DNA of 64,000 nt, taken from assembly GCA_016708265.1 (NCBI GenBank), contig JADJGA010000012.1, positions 655,001 to 719,000 of the forward strand, read 5' to 3'. The position numbers were made by a program, and so were the translations under genes. A model generated the notes under the pieces. It was given only the letters and a program-made list of their open reading frames with translations. It was not told the DNA's origin and ran no database searches. This DNA comes from Saprospiraceae bacterium. Its GTDB lineage: Bacteria > Bacteroidota > Bacteroidia > Chitinophagales > Saprospiraceae. How positions within the stretch are numbered: the first letter of the stretch is position 1; every line of letters starts with the position of its first letter. Below, piece after piece: positions 28,105 through 37,148 of this stretch.

Positions 28105-28430
28105 ATATCTGAATTGAATTATAACATAAAGGTAAGGATTTAGATTTTTAAATGTTAATTTTTTTTAGGAAAAATGAAATTTGGTCTAAATTGGATCAAT
28201 GCATATTTGTAAATTTCAAATTTTAAACCTTTTGGAAATAATCAATTATACAATTTCTATTGAGATAGGAAAACAAAGCTGATAAGAATAATCTGATTAT
28301 CAATTCTTTGCGTTTTTACTCCTATGAATGGTGACTTAAGTAATTTTTATTTAATCAAATATGTATTTCAATTTATTCATTATGATAAAAGTATTTTCAT
28401 TTTTATCAGGCCAGGAATATTACAATAAAT
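28105..28430. other. Intergenic region upstream of galK
   Basis: AT-rich. A TACCTTTA element on the minus strand near 28127-28134, a one-base departure from TAnnTTTG, is the best galK promoter candidate. Nothing else is recognised. Confidence 0.35.
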
Positions 28431-28625
28431 ACATATATGAGCTGTAGATCACAAAGCTAAACTCTTTGTCTCCAGAACTGCCAGTTATATTATACGTATA
28501 AATTCTCAGTTTTCATGCATTAACATAGATATTTATGAAACCGGCATCCCGTAAGCTTGCATTGGCAGTATGTGTTGTGACTGAGTAAGTTTCATTTTTT
28601 ATACTGATTTCATAAGAATAGAAAT
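28430..28625 (-). pseudogene. Degenerate paralogue of the fibre-like protein C terminus
   Basis: Read on the minus strand this region gives SYEISIKNETYSVTTHTANA, LRDAGFINIYVNA, a stop, then KLRIYTYNITGSSGDKEFSF. It parallels VYEITITGETYSQDTHCAIA, LGDPGFINTNAVTG and KLRINTYNTSYAANDREFSF at the C terminus of the intact gene next door (28689-28860). It is the tail of a tandem paralogue that has lost its start and gained a stop. Confidence 0.75.
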
Positions 28626-28688
28626 ACCAAAAAAGCATGGTATCTTACTATAAAATGCCATCAATTTTGCCAATTTTAATACTACAGA

Positions 28689-29210
28689 CTATGGTCTGAA
28701 AACAACGAAACTGAACTCCCTATCGTTTGCGGCATAGGAAGTATTGTAAGTATTTATCCTTAATTTCCCGGTTACCGCATTTGTATTGATAAAACCGGGA
28801 TCTCCCAGACTGGCGATAGCACAGTGTGTATCCTGGCTGTAAGTTTCACCCGTGATGGTAATTTCATAAACTCCGGCAGATATCCTGGTAACAGAAAAAT
28901 TGGTGGTGCTTCCAGTGTTGTTTTTTGTGCCGTTGGCTTCCACCGAACCATAACACACAGGAACAATATTGGCATTTCCTGACTGATTCCGGTTAATTTC
29001 AGCGGTATTTCCGCCTGCTACCTGAAGACTACCATCCAAATAAAGAGCAGGTCCGGTACCAAGGTTTTGAGCATAAAGCGTATAAGTAGTTCCGTTATTG
29101 TAAAAAAAGCCTGCTGAACCTGATCCAGTATTTTTTCGCATAAATGGTTGGATAAGTACCATTATTAGTAGAATAAATGGCATAACGGTTTGCAACATCT
29201 TCAAGCACAT
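28689..29210 (-). CDS. C-terminal part of a fibre-like secreted protein (split by frameshift)
   Basis: Beta-rich C-terminal region (YNNGTTYTLYAQNLGTGPAL to REFSFVVFRP). The real coding starts at about 29130: one A too many in the run AAAAAA of the preceding frame separates ...YPTIYAK from NTGSGSAGFFYNNG. The first residues of this frame up to there are out-of-frame noise. It belongs with 29095-30018 as one ~443-residue protein. Confidence 0.75.
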   Translation of the reverse strand: MCLKMLQTVMPFILLIMVLIQPFMRKNTGSGSAGFFYNNGTTYTLYAQNLGTGPALYLDGSLQVAGGNTAEINRNQSGNANIVPVCYGSVEANGTKNNTGSTTNFSVTRISAGVYEITITGETYSQDTHCAIASLGDPGFINTNAVTGKLRINTYNTSYAANDREFSFVVFRP

Positions 29211-30018
29211 ACAATCGGGTAGAAACTAATCCGGGATCGGTATTAAAACCAACTTTTCCATCACCTGTTACAGTGATTGCATCTCCAGAAACGCTGTTTG
29301 AAATTTTAAATCGTTCACTTGTATTTGTTGCATTATTTAAACCTGCTAGCGACCAGTATGAAGAACCGGAGGTGTTCTGGAATGTTAAACGGGCATAATC
29401 TGAATCATTCTCATAAAGTTTAAGTTGTGGTTTAGCAAGACTGCTGTTTGAGTTAATCTCCAGTTTTGCGTCGTCCGGAGTAATCGTTCCGATACCCACA
29501 TTAGTTCCATTATTATACAGGTTGCTTGATGCAACCCAGGTTGTTCCGTTATGCCTTAATGTCTGACCTGTAGTACCTGATAAAGTAAACCGTTTAGCAT
29601 TATAAGATTCATCTGCATATAAAGCAAATGGAACACTAAGTAACTGGCTGGTTCCCATATTTGTATATGATCCTCCACCTATTTTTAGTTCAACCTGTAA
29701 AAAATAAACTCCTGCGCTCCAGTCAATTGAAGTAAAGGCTGTTCCGGGTACGGTAATTGTTCCCTGTCCGATAGTGAGAGTAAATAAACCCAGTGTATTT
29801 GTTGTTTTAGAGTGAGTTTCAGCATAAACTTCTGTTCCGGCTGCTGAACCCTGGATTATTGTAATCCTTACCGTGATTGCCTGATTGTCAAGTAGTTTTC
29901 CTGAAGCATCACGTGCTACAGCCTGATAATTGAGTCCCTGGGGTGCCTGTGCAATAATTATCTGCACAAAAATTACCATTAAGAACGTATTTAATAATTT
30001 ATAGTATGTTTTTTTCAT
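29095..30018 (-). CDS. N-terminal part of a fibre-like secreted protein
   Basis: Signal peptide MKKTYYKLLNTFLMVIFVQ ending IIAQAPQ. The next ~125 residues (GLNYQAVARDASGKLLDNQA to LLSVPFALYA) form a domain common at the N terminus of large secreted Bacteroidota proteins, and a tail-fibre-like beta region follows (NLYNNGTNVGIGT, LYENDSDYARLTF). It is exported and possibly surface-attached; no enzymatic motif. The last eight residues (KYWIRFSRLF) are out of frame because of the indel near 29130. It lies 20 bp downstream of the T9SS gene, in the same operon. Confidence 0.78.
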   Translation of the reverse strand: MKKTYYKLLNTFLMVIFVQIIIAQAPQGLNYQAVARDASGKLLDNQAITVRITIIQGSAAGTEVYAETHSKTTNTLGLFTLTIGQGTITVPGTAFTSIDWSAGVYFLQVELKIGGGSYTNMGTSQLLSVPFALYADESYNAKRFTLSGTTGQTLRHNGTTWVASSNLYNNGTNVGIGTITPDDAKLEINSNSSLAKPQLKLYENDSDYARLTFQNTSGSSYWSLAGLNNATNTSERFKISNSVSGDAITVTGDGKVGFNTDPGLVSTRLYVLEDVANRYAIYSTNNGTYPTIYAKKYWIRFSRLFLQ

Positions 30019-30038
30019 GATAGATAATTTTTTTAAGA

Positions 30039-30554
30039 TTAATTAACTAAATTGATTTTATTTACACTGATAATTTTTTTGCCTTGGTGTTCGGTGACCA
30101 GTTCAAGGAAATATATTCCTCTGCTGTATTTACTAAGATCAAAAGTCAAAGTGTTCAATCCGCTGTTTGTATTGTATGTTTCTGATAAAACAACAGCTCC
30201 GGGCAGATTGTAAATATTTACTGTATTCTGTGACCTTGTACCGGAAAGATAAGACAGTATGATCTGTCCCTTGGCAGGGTTTGGATACAAGGCAATATTG
30301 CAAGAGGTGATTTCCATGTCGGTTATGGAAACAGTATTAACTTCAGATTGCTGGAATCCCTGTGTCAGCATGGATGATCCCTGGATGAATGTTTCAACCA
30401 TGGTCATTTCAGCAATTGTATAAGATAAACTTCCTATACTGCTTGTTGCATAGCCTCCTCCTGCTGAAATAACAGAAGGTGAAAGAGTCTGGGCTTGTAA
30501 TGATAGGCAGGTCAATACAATAAATGCCCACAAATTAATGATCTTGCTTTTCAT
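30039..30554 (-). CDS. Small T9SS-sorted secreted protein
   Basis: 171 residues. After the signal peptide (MKSKIINLWAFIVLTCLSLQ) comes a short N-terminal region (VISAGGGYATSSIGSLSYTI), then the standard T9SS type A sorting domain of about 80 residues (NIALYPNPAKGQIILSY, GVYFLELVT-like YSRGIYFLEL, INLVN). It would be secreted through the T9SS and anchored to the surface. It is first in the same operon as the fibre-like protein. Confidence 0.8.
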   Translation of the reverse strand: MKSKIINLWAFIVLTCLSLQAQTLSPSVISAGGGYATSSIGSLSYTIAEMTMVETFIQGSSMLTQGFQQSEVNTVSITDMEITSCNIALYPNPAKGQIILSYLSGTRSQNTVNIYNLPGAVVLSETYNTNSGLNTLTFDLSKYSRGIYFLELVTEHQGKKIISVNKINLVN

Positions 30555-30939
30555 GATATATGGATTTTATTATACAAAAATATAACAAAAAAATCCATTT
30601 TTTTTAATAAAAAGTTAATTTATTTTAACTTTTAGGAAAATATTAGATTTTCCTTTTGATTTTATTCCTTTTTGCAGATCGTTGGGTCAAATTGCTATTT
30701 GAAAGGATTGTTACTTTTGAAGTTATTTGAGTGTTCTGCTTTTTTAAATGCTCTACGAGAATCTACTAGAATAATAAAATCAGTTTGTTTCCCGCTGATC
30801 AACGGAAATCTAAAACGCAGATCAACGCAGATTTGATTAGTTGTTAAATTAATATTCTTTTATTAAAAACAGCAGGAAAAAGAATGAATAGCATCTTAGT
30901 GGTTAATTATATTTAAATATTAATTATTTATGATTCTAT
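30555..30939. other. Intergenic region, no gene
   Basis: AT-rich. It contains the short degenerate motif CGCAGATCAACGCAGATTT near 30816, a phrase repeated in many Bacteroidota spacers, and CGCTGATCAACGG nearby. No reading frame with coding character was found. Confidence 0.4.
30575..30582 (-). promoter_or_regulatory. Bacteroidota-type -7 element for the T9SS operon
   Basis: On the minus strand the sequence reads TATTTTTG, a match to the TAnnTTTG consensus, about 20-28 bp upstream of the start of the T9SS gene. No clear -33 TTTG at the usual spacing was found. Confidence 0.35.
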
Positions 30940-32133
30940 TTATCTAAATAGTCTACTTTTCACTGCATCTCTGATCCCTTTATCATCAACAATTTTTAAT
31001 GCTTCTTCCTGAATTGTCAATGCAGAATTCATGTCATTGATATACAAGCAATAATTTATAAGACCAATTGTTTCATTAGCAAATTGTTTTTCGTAAATCA
31101 ACTTTATATTTTCCTGTTGAGATAAATTTATTATTTTCTTATGTATATCAACCATATTGAAAAAATACTCCATTGGATCACCTATAAATTCCCTGATAAT
31201 ATCATATCTTTTAAGCTTAAATAAGTCTTCATCAACATAAATATAAAAACTACTGGCAGCGACATAATTATTATGAAGAACGTACTCAAAAAGTTCAACA
31301 GACTTTTTTCCCTCATTTAAAATTCTGTTTATAGACTGCACATCATTAAAAGCATCCCTCGATCCTTGAATTTTAACCAGGGTCGCGAGGCTGTCTCTTC
31401 TTGATATAAGAGCTTCCAGAGCCGGAGGATATTTATCTGCAAGTTTTTTCCAGTCAGACAGAGCGAATGAATTCCTCACACCGGACATGGAAGGCTGATA
31501 TTCAAGAGCGTGATCAAAAAACCATTTGAATCTTTCAAGGGCAGTGCTGTAATCTTTATTTCTGACCAGGTTTCTTATGTCTTCCAGATATTTGTGCATA
31601 TCTTTTGGATCTTCATTCTCTTTTGATTTAATAGTATCCGGTTCTTCATTTTCAAGACCAAAAAGTTCAGAATACATTTTTTTTATTGAATCGTTCAGTA
31701 TTGGAGTGAATTTTTTTAAAACAACTTCGTCAATTTCCATATTAATAATAGGCTCAGTTTTTAAGAGTTTTTGTCCAGATGGAGATTTGTAAAATCTTAA
31801 GAATTCTTCTAAATCCTCAGTTGTATAGACTTTATCAATTATTGCAATTGCTTCATTTTCATATACTTCTTTAAGGATTTTTTCCTGAATTTCAGAAACC
31901 CACTTAAATCTATTTTTCATATCCAAACCATTTACAACATCCTGAAAACCTGAGCCGGGGATATTTTTCATGAATTGGCTTGTATTATCCTGCATTTTAT
32001 TCATTACCGTGTCCAAAATGTAGTTTTGCTTGGTCAGTTTAATATATTCCTTTATCAATTCCTGTTTTGTCTGGCAGTAAATTGAGAAGATAAGGAATTG
32101 AAAAAGAATAAATGATGTATATAATTTTCTCAT
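30940..32133 (-). CDS. DUF2059-domain secreted protein
   Basis: 397 residues with signal peptide MRKLYTSFILFQFLIFSIYC. Residues about 20-145 form the DUF2059 domain (TKQNYILDTVMNKM, and then the conserved DLEEFLRFYKSPSGQKLL). The C-terminal 220 residues are helical and look like a separate repeat-type region. The function of DUF2059 is unknown. It lies 10 bp downstream of the split membrane-protein gene, probably an operon. Confidence 0.72.
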   Translation of the reverse strand: MRKLYTSFILFQFLIFSIYCQTKQELIKEYIKLTKQNYILDTVMNKMQDNTSQFMKNIPGSGFQDVVNGLDMKNRFKWVSEIQEKILKEVYENEAIAIIDKVYTTEDLEEFLRFYKSPSGQKLLKTEPIINMEIDEVVLKKFTPILNDSIKKMYSELFGLENEEPDTIKSKENEDPKDMHKYLEDIRNLVRNKDYSTALERFKWFFDHALEYQPSMSGVRNSFALSDWKKLADKYPPALEALISRRDSLATLVKIQGSRDAFNDVQSINRILNEGKKSVELFEYVLHNNYVAASSFYIYVDEDLFKLKRYDIIREFIGDPMEYFFNMVDIHKKIINLSQQENIKLIYEKQFANETIGLINYCLYINDMNSALTIQEEALKIVDDKGIRDAVKSRLFR

Positions 32134-32143
32134 TTAAAGTATT

Positions 32144-32432
32144 TTATATATTATTTGATTCGTTTATATTCCTGACCCACAGCCTGGGATAAGATAAAAG
32201 GAAATTCATATCATTTACAGCAATTCCGGAGTTGAAAAACCATTTTTTCCTTAATGATACAATAGGTTTAATTTTGGTCAGATCGATTTCAAGGTTTTCA
32301 AAATTTTTATTTTCGGGGATAAAACTTAGTTTTTCTTTGGTCAGGACAAGTATCCCGGATGTTTTTCATTTTTAAGTATAAAATCTGCTTTGTCTGTCAG
32401 TATTTTGTTTTTGATAAGTTCCGGATCCAGGA
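32144..32432 (-). pseudogene. C-terminal part of the split GRAM-like membrane protein
   Basis: The minus strand continues the membrane gene in two frames: GYLQKLNFNSLARRIVLD, KNKILTDKADFILKNEKHPG, and then LVLTKEKLSFIPEN, KIKPIVSLRKKWFF and YPRLWVRNINESNNI. Two one-base indels (one A missing in the run near 32578-32584, one G missing in CCC at 32354-32356) break the frame. The tail resembles a GRAM/PH-like domain. Restoring both indels gives one ~218-residue protein. Confidence 0.65.
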
Positions 32433-32795
32433 CTATCCGTCTTGCCAGACTATTGAAATTGAGTTTCTGGAGATACCCAAGAACAAAGAAACCAAACAAA
32501 AAGCCATATATTGCCCGGAAAAGTATAGATAAAATTGAAAATGAATTGTCATTAAAGCCAAAAAGATCATAAGAAACAAAAAAACAATCCCTCCTTCAAT
32601 CATATGTCTGTTTTTAAAATACCAATAAGGTGGAACCAATAAAGATCTTGAAAAATAAAAAATTAATGCTGTTGAAAGGCCTGCCGATATAAAACCGACA
32701 ATGTGCCAGGGAGATTCATCAAAATAAATGATCAATATTGATATTAGTACAATCAGTAAAAGAGCAACAAAAACCAATAAGAATTTATTTTTCAT
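32433..32795 (-). CDS. Integral membrane protein, N-terminal fragment
   Basis: 120 residues as a frame. The first ~80 residues (three membrane helices: FVALLLIVLISILIIYF, IVGFISAGLSTALIFYF, then a third after PPYWYFKNRHMIEGG) are likely real. After MIEGGIVF the frame is out of register; adding one A to the homopolymer near 32580 continues FVSYDLFGFNDN, SILFRAIYGFLFGFFVLGY into the 32144-32432 region. A membrane protein with a cytoplasmic C-terminal GRAM-like domain; function unknown. Confidence 0.6.
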   Translation of the reverse strand: MKNKFLLVFVALLLIVLISILIIYFDESPWHIVGFISAGLSTALIFYFSRSLLVPPYWYFKNRHMIEGGIVFLFLMIFLALMTIHFQFYLYFSGQYMAFCLVSLFLGISRNSISIVWQDG

Positions 32796-32841
32796 AATTC
32801 ATATTTTGATTCAAAAACAGATTAGCAAATATGATAAAAAA

Positions 32842-33396
32842 TCAGGTATTTATCAAATTTTCTGCCATTTTTAACAGTTCATTTACGGTTTTCCAGTTCC
32901 TGGTAGTTGCATTGACTTTCAATTTGCTTTCAAGCATGGTATTTGTGAGCTTTGTTTTACCATATCCGCCGGGGCAATAGAGGTAAATAGTTTGTTCCAA
33001 GTACACAAATTTGTCAGACCCGTATTCTCCGTCTCTCAGCCTGTCTATTTTTTCATGATCAGGAATATCAGACAGGAAAGTGACGTGCAAATATTGAGTT
33101 TCTATATTCTCGTCTTTTAGGAATGGATTGTCATTTATAATTCTCTTCAATTCATCGGCTTTTAACACAATGACAGGAACATCAAACCCAAATTGATGTG
33201 CAATGGAGGTTCTGATATTTTCCTCAATTATATAATTTTGATATATATCTGTTCCGAAAATTATATTTCCGCTCTGAATATAAGTCTGCACGTTTTTATA
33301 GGCTGAATTGACAAATAAATCTTTCAGGGCATCCATTTTGATTATATTTTTTCCACTTACGTTTATTCCCCTTAAAATTGCAATATAAGTATTCAT
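32842..33396 (-). CDS. DUF1697 domain protein
   Basis: 184 residues, the usual length. The N terminus MNTYIAILRGINVSGKNIIKM is the DUF1697 signature. VQTYIQSGNIIF and GYGKTKLTNTMLESKL follow as expected, and the TRNWKTVNELLKMA end is conserved. The family has no settled function. Cytoplasmic and monocistronic, convergent to nothing; the next gene is divergent on the other strand. Confidence 0.88.
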   Translation of the reverse strand: MNTYIAILRGINVSGKNIIKMDALKDLFVNSAYKNVQTYIQSGNIIFGTDIYQNYIIEENIRTSIAHQFGFDVPVIVLKADELKRIINDNPFLKDENIETQYLHVTFLSDIPDHEKIDRLRDGEYGSDKFVYLEQTIYLYCPGGYGKTKLTNTMLESKLKVNATTRNWKTVNELLKMAENLINT

Positions 33397-33423
33397 TTGT
33401 TCAAGATTTTCTAAAAAGCGAAT

Positions 33424-33469
33424 TTAACCCGAATTATTCATAAGAATTAAAAATGTATGCGAATAATGG
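33424..33469 (+). repeat. Direct repeat flanking the TonB receptor, left copy
   Basis: TTAACCCGAATTATTCATAA followed by GAATTAAAAATGTATGCGAATAATG. It is near-identical to 36042-36087 on the other side of the receptor gene (TTAACCCGAGTTATTCACAA then GAATTATAAATTCATGTAAATAATG). Same orientation. Confidence 0.65.
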
Positions 33470-33623
33470 CTATAAAATATAAATACCAATTCAAAAGCTG
33501 ACTAAGCTAAAAATTCTTTAGAATTTTTCAGGATAAGCTAATCTATGATATTTTGCTAACTTAAATGTCGACATAACGTTTTATGATACAAAAAACATTA
33601 CACCAGTGTTAATTATTGAAATA

Positions 33624-33656
33624 TTGGTTAAATCTTTGAAATATGCTTTACCTTTG
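33624..33656 (+). promoter_or_regulatory. Promoter of the TonB receptor gene
   Basis: TACCTTTG at 33649-33656 is an exact TAnnTTTG -7 element. A TTGG at about 33624-33627 sits about 22 bp upstream as a -33 candidate. The start codon is about 50 bp downstream, as expected for sigma-ABfr-type promoters. Confidence 0.5.
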
Positions 33657-33706
33657 CAAAATGCCTGATTTTTATTGATCATTTTGCCATTAATTTGTAC
33701 AGTAAT

Positions 33707-34594
33707 ATGAAATATTCCTTATTCACAAAAGTATCACTATTATGTATTTTGCATCTTATTTCTGTCAGTACAGTTTTCACACAGAATACAGTCTCAGGCA
33801 AAGTTATCGATTCCAAAACAGGTGAGGCATTGTCTTTTGCCAATGTGAGATACAACAGCTATAATACAATTGCTGATGTGAATGGGAATTTCAAATTTGA
33901 TGTAAATGATAATTCCATAAATCTTGAAATTTCATATATTGGTTATATTACATATGTAATGAATGCATTGTCAATAAATAATATTAATTATCTGGGTGAA
34001 ATTAAGCTGGAAACAGATTCAAGGACTATAAGTGAGATCACTATCACATCTGGAAAATACATCAGAGCTATTGAGAATGTGACTGTTTCCATGGAATCAC
34101 TAAAACCGGATTTTCTTGAGAAAAATAATACGGTAAGATTTGATAACATCCTCGAAAAAATTCCGGGAGTAAGCTATGTTGACGGACAGGCCAATATCAG
34201 GGGAGGATCAGGATTTACATATGGAGCGGGGAGCAGGGTGCTGATACTTTACGACAATATTCCGGCTTTGCAATTCGATTCTGCATTTCCAAACTGGAGC
34301 AATATACCTGTGGAATTAATAGCAAAGGTGGAAGTCATGAAGGGTGCAGGTTCTGCTTTATATGGTTCATCAGCTATGAACGGGGTCATCAACATATTAT
34401 CCAGATATGCCAGGAAGGAGCCTTATTTCAGGATAAAGACCTTTTATACATTTTATGATTCACCTGCCGATACTCTAAAAAAGTGGTGGGATTCCGGCAA
34501 TCCATATAAGTTTGGATTTTCGGGAGAATATGCAAAAAAAATTGGCAGGCTCGATCTTGTCACTTCCATATTTTATCAAAATGATCCGAAGTGA
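33707..34594 (+). CDS. TonB-dependent receptor, N-terminal part (split by frameshift)
   Basis: The ATG at 33707 gives the signal peptide MKYSLFTKVSLLCILHLISV. A CarboxypepD-reg-like domain follows at about 30-115 (VSGKVIDSKTGEALSFANVR), then the TonB plug (VRFDNILEKIPGVSYVDGQA, NIRGGSGFTYGAGSRVLILY, VEVMKGAGSALYGSSAMNGV) and the first barrel strands. The frame stops at 34594, where one extra A near 34590 ends it; after restoring it and a second extra A at about 34635 the frame joins the next entry. No SusD-type gene follows, so this is more like a siderophore/vitamin receptor than a SusC. Confidence 0.85.
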   Translation: MKYSLFTKVSLLCILHLISVSTVFTQNTVSGKVIDSKTGEALSFANVRYNSYNTIADVNGNFKFDVNDNSINLEISYIGYITYVMNALSINNINYLGEIKLETDSRTISEITITSGKYIRAIENVTVSMESLKPDFLEKNNTVRFDNILEKIPGVSYVDGQANIRGGSGFTYGAGSRVLILYDNIPALQFDSAFPNWSNIPVELIAKVEVMKGAGSALYGSSAMNGVINILSRYARKEPYFRIKTFYTFYDSPADTLKKWWDSGNPYKFGFSGEYAKKIGRLDLVTSIFYQNDPK

Positions 34595-34650
34595 TATAAA
34601 AAGATTGCAAAAGTCAGATCGGCAGGGCTACTTTAAAGCTTGATTATCAT

Positions 34651-35928
34651 ATGAATGATGCCCTGACAATTGGATTGCATTCCAATTTGAATACTGAAAA
34701 CAGAACTACATTTTACTATTGGGAGAATTCTTCAAACGGCTCATATACCGGAGACAAGGGGTCGTATTCAACAGAAGCCATAAAAGTTTTTATCTTTGAT
34801 CCACACCTGACCTACTTCACAAAAAAAGGTAGTAAACATACTTTGCAATCGAGAATATACTATGTAACAATTCCCCTGACTGATGAAAGATCCAATAACT
34901 CTAAAAATACATTTGCAGAATACCAGTATCAAAAAAATCTGGCTGATCTGGGTCTTGTCATTACCTCCGGAATAGTTAATTCCCGGGGCAGGACGGATGC
35001 AAGGCATTATGGGGACACTGTTTTTGTGGCTTCAAACACTGCATTGTACGTACAGACTGAAAAGAAATTATGGGAGCGTCTGAGCATTGATTTTGGGGCA
35101 AGATATGAGATCAATTCGGTTAAAGGTCCAAAGATAATAGATGGGACAGATGTCGGTGATAAGTATAAAAAAGAGAGCAAGCCAGTTTTCAGATTAGGTA
35201 TGAATTATAAGTTGTTTAACCATACTAATATTAGGGCTTCCTGGGGTGAGGGATTCAGGTATCCTGCCATTGCCGAAAAATTTACAAATGCCTTGTCAGG
35301 AAGTGTTTTGATTCTTCCTAATCCGGAGCTAAAATCCGAAACCGGTTATAGTATGGAAGCTGGTATCAGGCAGGGATATAAATTTTCAGGAATGAAAGGT
35401 TTTGCTGATTTTGCTGTTTTTCAATCTGAATACGACAATATGATTGAGTATATATTGAAGTTTAATAAAAGGCTGTATTTTTCAGCTGAAAATGTAGGCA
35501 ATACTATTATAAAGGGAATAGAATTCTCTACCGGTTTTACCATGGATATTGGAAAAGTAAACCTGAATTTTACAGGAGGATATATGTATATCGATCCAAA
35601 ATATAAAAACTTTGATGATGAAAAAATAAAACAAACAGTTAGCAATGATACTGTCAATATTCTAAAATACAGGTACAGACATACTTTCCGTTTTGACAGT
35701 GAATTGTCCTACAAGAATTTTAGTCTGGGTTTTGGTTCTTCCTACAACAGTTTTATGATTTCAGTTGACAGATTGCTGGAGCAGGAAATAATTGTAAAAG
35801 GAGTAAAGGAATACCGGGCAGCAAACAATGGAGCAACTAATATTTTCAGATTAAGAACTGGATATAAGTTCAGGAATTTTGATTTTGGGTTAAATATCGA
35901 TAATTTGTTCAAAAGGAATATATGGTGA
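34651..35928 (+). CDS. TonB-dependent receptor, barrel part
   Basis: 425 residues of alternating beta strands with plentiful aromatic and polar residues. It includes LGMNYKLFNHTNIRASWGEG followed by FRYPAIAEKFTNA, the typical barrel region of TonB receptors. The frame ends at KRNIW, but one extra A in the run near 35910 restores EYMVRPALLEAPRSFTLNVV to the natural C terminus YTIE at 35990. Outer-membrane transport of an unknown ligand, powered by TonB-ExbBD, is inferred. Confidence 0.82.
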   Translation: MNDALTIGLHSNLNTENRTTFYYWENSSNGSYTGDKGSYSTEAIKVFIFDPHLTYFTKKGSKHTLQSRIYYVTIPLTDERSNNSKNTFAEYQYQKNLADLGLVITSGIVNSRGRTDARHYGDTVFVASNTALYVQTEKKLWERLSIDFGARYEINSVKGPKIIDGTDVGDKYKKESKPVFRLGMNYKLFNHTNIRASWGEGFRYPAIAEKFTNALSGSVLILPNPELKSETGYSMEAGIRQGYKFSGMKGFADFAVFQSEYDNMIEYILKFNKRLYFSAENVGNTIIKGIEFSTGFTMDIGKVNLNFTGGYMYIDPKYKNFDDEKIKQTVSNDTVNILKYRYRHTFRFDSELSYKNFSLGFGSSYNSFMISVDRLLEQEIIVKGVKEYRAANNGATNIFRLRTGYKFRNFDFGLNIDNLFKRNIW

Positions 35929-36041
35929 GGCCGGCCCTTCTGGAAGCACCCAGGAGTTTTACCCTGAATGTTGTATATACGATAGAATGATTTTATTGAG
36001 ATTTTCAAGCCAATAAAGACAGAAGATATATCATTTCGTTA

Positions 36042-36087
36042 TTAACCCGAGTTATTCACAAGAATTATAAATTCATGTAAATAATGA
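36042..36087 (+). repeat. Direct repeat flanking the TonB receptor, right copy
   Basis: Same element as 33424-33469, in direct orientation. It follows the true receptor stop by about 50 bp. A decayed mobile element or a repeat-mediated insertion scar would explain the pair. Confidence 0.65.
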
Positions 36088-36167
36088 GGATACAACGATG
36101 AATTTCAATATCTTGCAGTTTGTCTGCTCATTATATGGAATACTCTTATCTTTTTTAGCGGCTTATA

Positions 36168-36629
36168 TCAAAACACATCGATTTTATCATTTTCAATATC
36201 CTTTTTAATAAGGCTGATGATTTGTCTCGTGCTGTATTTCCGAAGCGGAATATAAGCTTTTCTGACGGCAAGTATTTTTCTTATATTCATGATAAATGAA
36301 GCAAAAGCCAGAACATAAATCCTGTTAAAAACCAGAGATCTGAAAAAAGTTTTCAAAGAAATCTTCAGCAGAAAAAAAACAAGTTCAAATCCATCTAGAT
36401 GAAGAAAATGCAATATGTATTTGTTCCTTTTAGATATGATCATCACTTTTTCTGAAGACTCTTTTCCGATAGTAGCAGAGTTTGGATGCCTGCAAACAGC
36501 CCTGTGGTCATAATATACTTTATAGCCGGCTCTCCATGCGGTAATCCCAAGGTCAGTATCTTCAGAATAATAAGGATTGAAAATTTCGTTAAATCCTCCG
36601 AGGGAAACTGTCTTTGTCCTGTCTGTCAA
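36168..36629 (-). CDS. Family 2 glycosyltransferase, C-terminal part (split by frameshift)
   Basis: The real coding part begins about 36650 with ANALTDRTKTVSLGGFNEIF and contains the GT2 acceptor-side motif NPYYSEDTDLGITAWRAGYK (catalytic-base ED followed by the W). The C terminus is helical with one hydrophobic segment (FELVFFLLKISLKTFF). One A too few near 36670 separates it from the N-terminal half; together they form one ~320-residue enzyme. Confidence 0.83.
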   Translation of the reverse strand: MTDRTKTVSLGGFNEIFNPYYSEDTDLGITAWRAGYKVYYDHRAVCRHPNSATIGKESSEKVMIISKRNKYILHFLHLDGFELVFFLLKISLKTFFRSLVFNRIYVLAFASFIMNIRKILAVRKAYIPLRKYSTRQIISLIKKDIENDKIDVF

Positions 36630-37129
36630 TGCATTGGCTCCTGAAAGAAACAGAGAATAGTGGCTATTTCTGGTTTGGCAGGTATAATTTTTGTTGAAAT
36701 AATTTTGGAATATGAATAGCCAGGATATTTAGCTCCATCCTGGATTTTATCATCATCAATAGCGATTATTCTTCCCATGACACCAAAAGTATCCTGTTTC
36801 TCGAAATAGGGTAGAAGAGGGACAAAATAATTTTCTCCGAGTTGGACGTCATTATTCAGTATCAGCAGGAGTTCCTTCTGAGCAATATTTATTCCGGAAT
36901 TTACATTTCCTGAAAATCCCCGATTATTCCTGTTTTGAACAATTTTGATATCAGGATAATTCTCTTTAAGAAATGATAATGAATCATCAGTTGATGCATC
37001 ATCAGGCACTATGATCTCAAAATCTGTAATACCTGATGTTTCCAAAGCATGCAATGTGTAAGGTAAATTTTGCTTTAGCAGGTCTCGACCATTAAAGTTT
37101 GGAATTACAACTGAAATGCTTTTATTCAT
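36626..37129 (-). CDS. Family 2 glycosyltransferase, N-terminal part
   Basis: The GT-A nucleotide-sugar domain starts MNKSISVVIPNFNGRDLLKQ. Conserved motifs follow: VPDDASTDDS (the first Asp pair), NRNNRGFSGNVNSGI, and LLLILNNDVQLG carrying the metal-binding NND that replaces DxD. The tail ATILCFFQEPMH is out of frame; the intact frame continues SHYSLFLSGANAL. Likely transfers a sugar to a cell-surface polysaccharide or glycoprotein. Directly downstream of the next gene in the same direction. Confidence 0.85.
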   Translation of the reverse strand: MNKSISVVIPNFNGRDLLKQNLPYTLHALETSGITDFEIIVPDDASTDDSLSFLKENYPDIKIVQNRNNRGFSGNVNSGINIAQKELLLILNNDVQLGENYFVPLLPYFEKQDTFGVMGRIIAIDDDKIQDGAKYPGYSYSKIISTKIIPAKPEIATILCFFQEPMH

Positions 37130-37148
37130 TGATTTAAGCCTGAGATTG

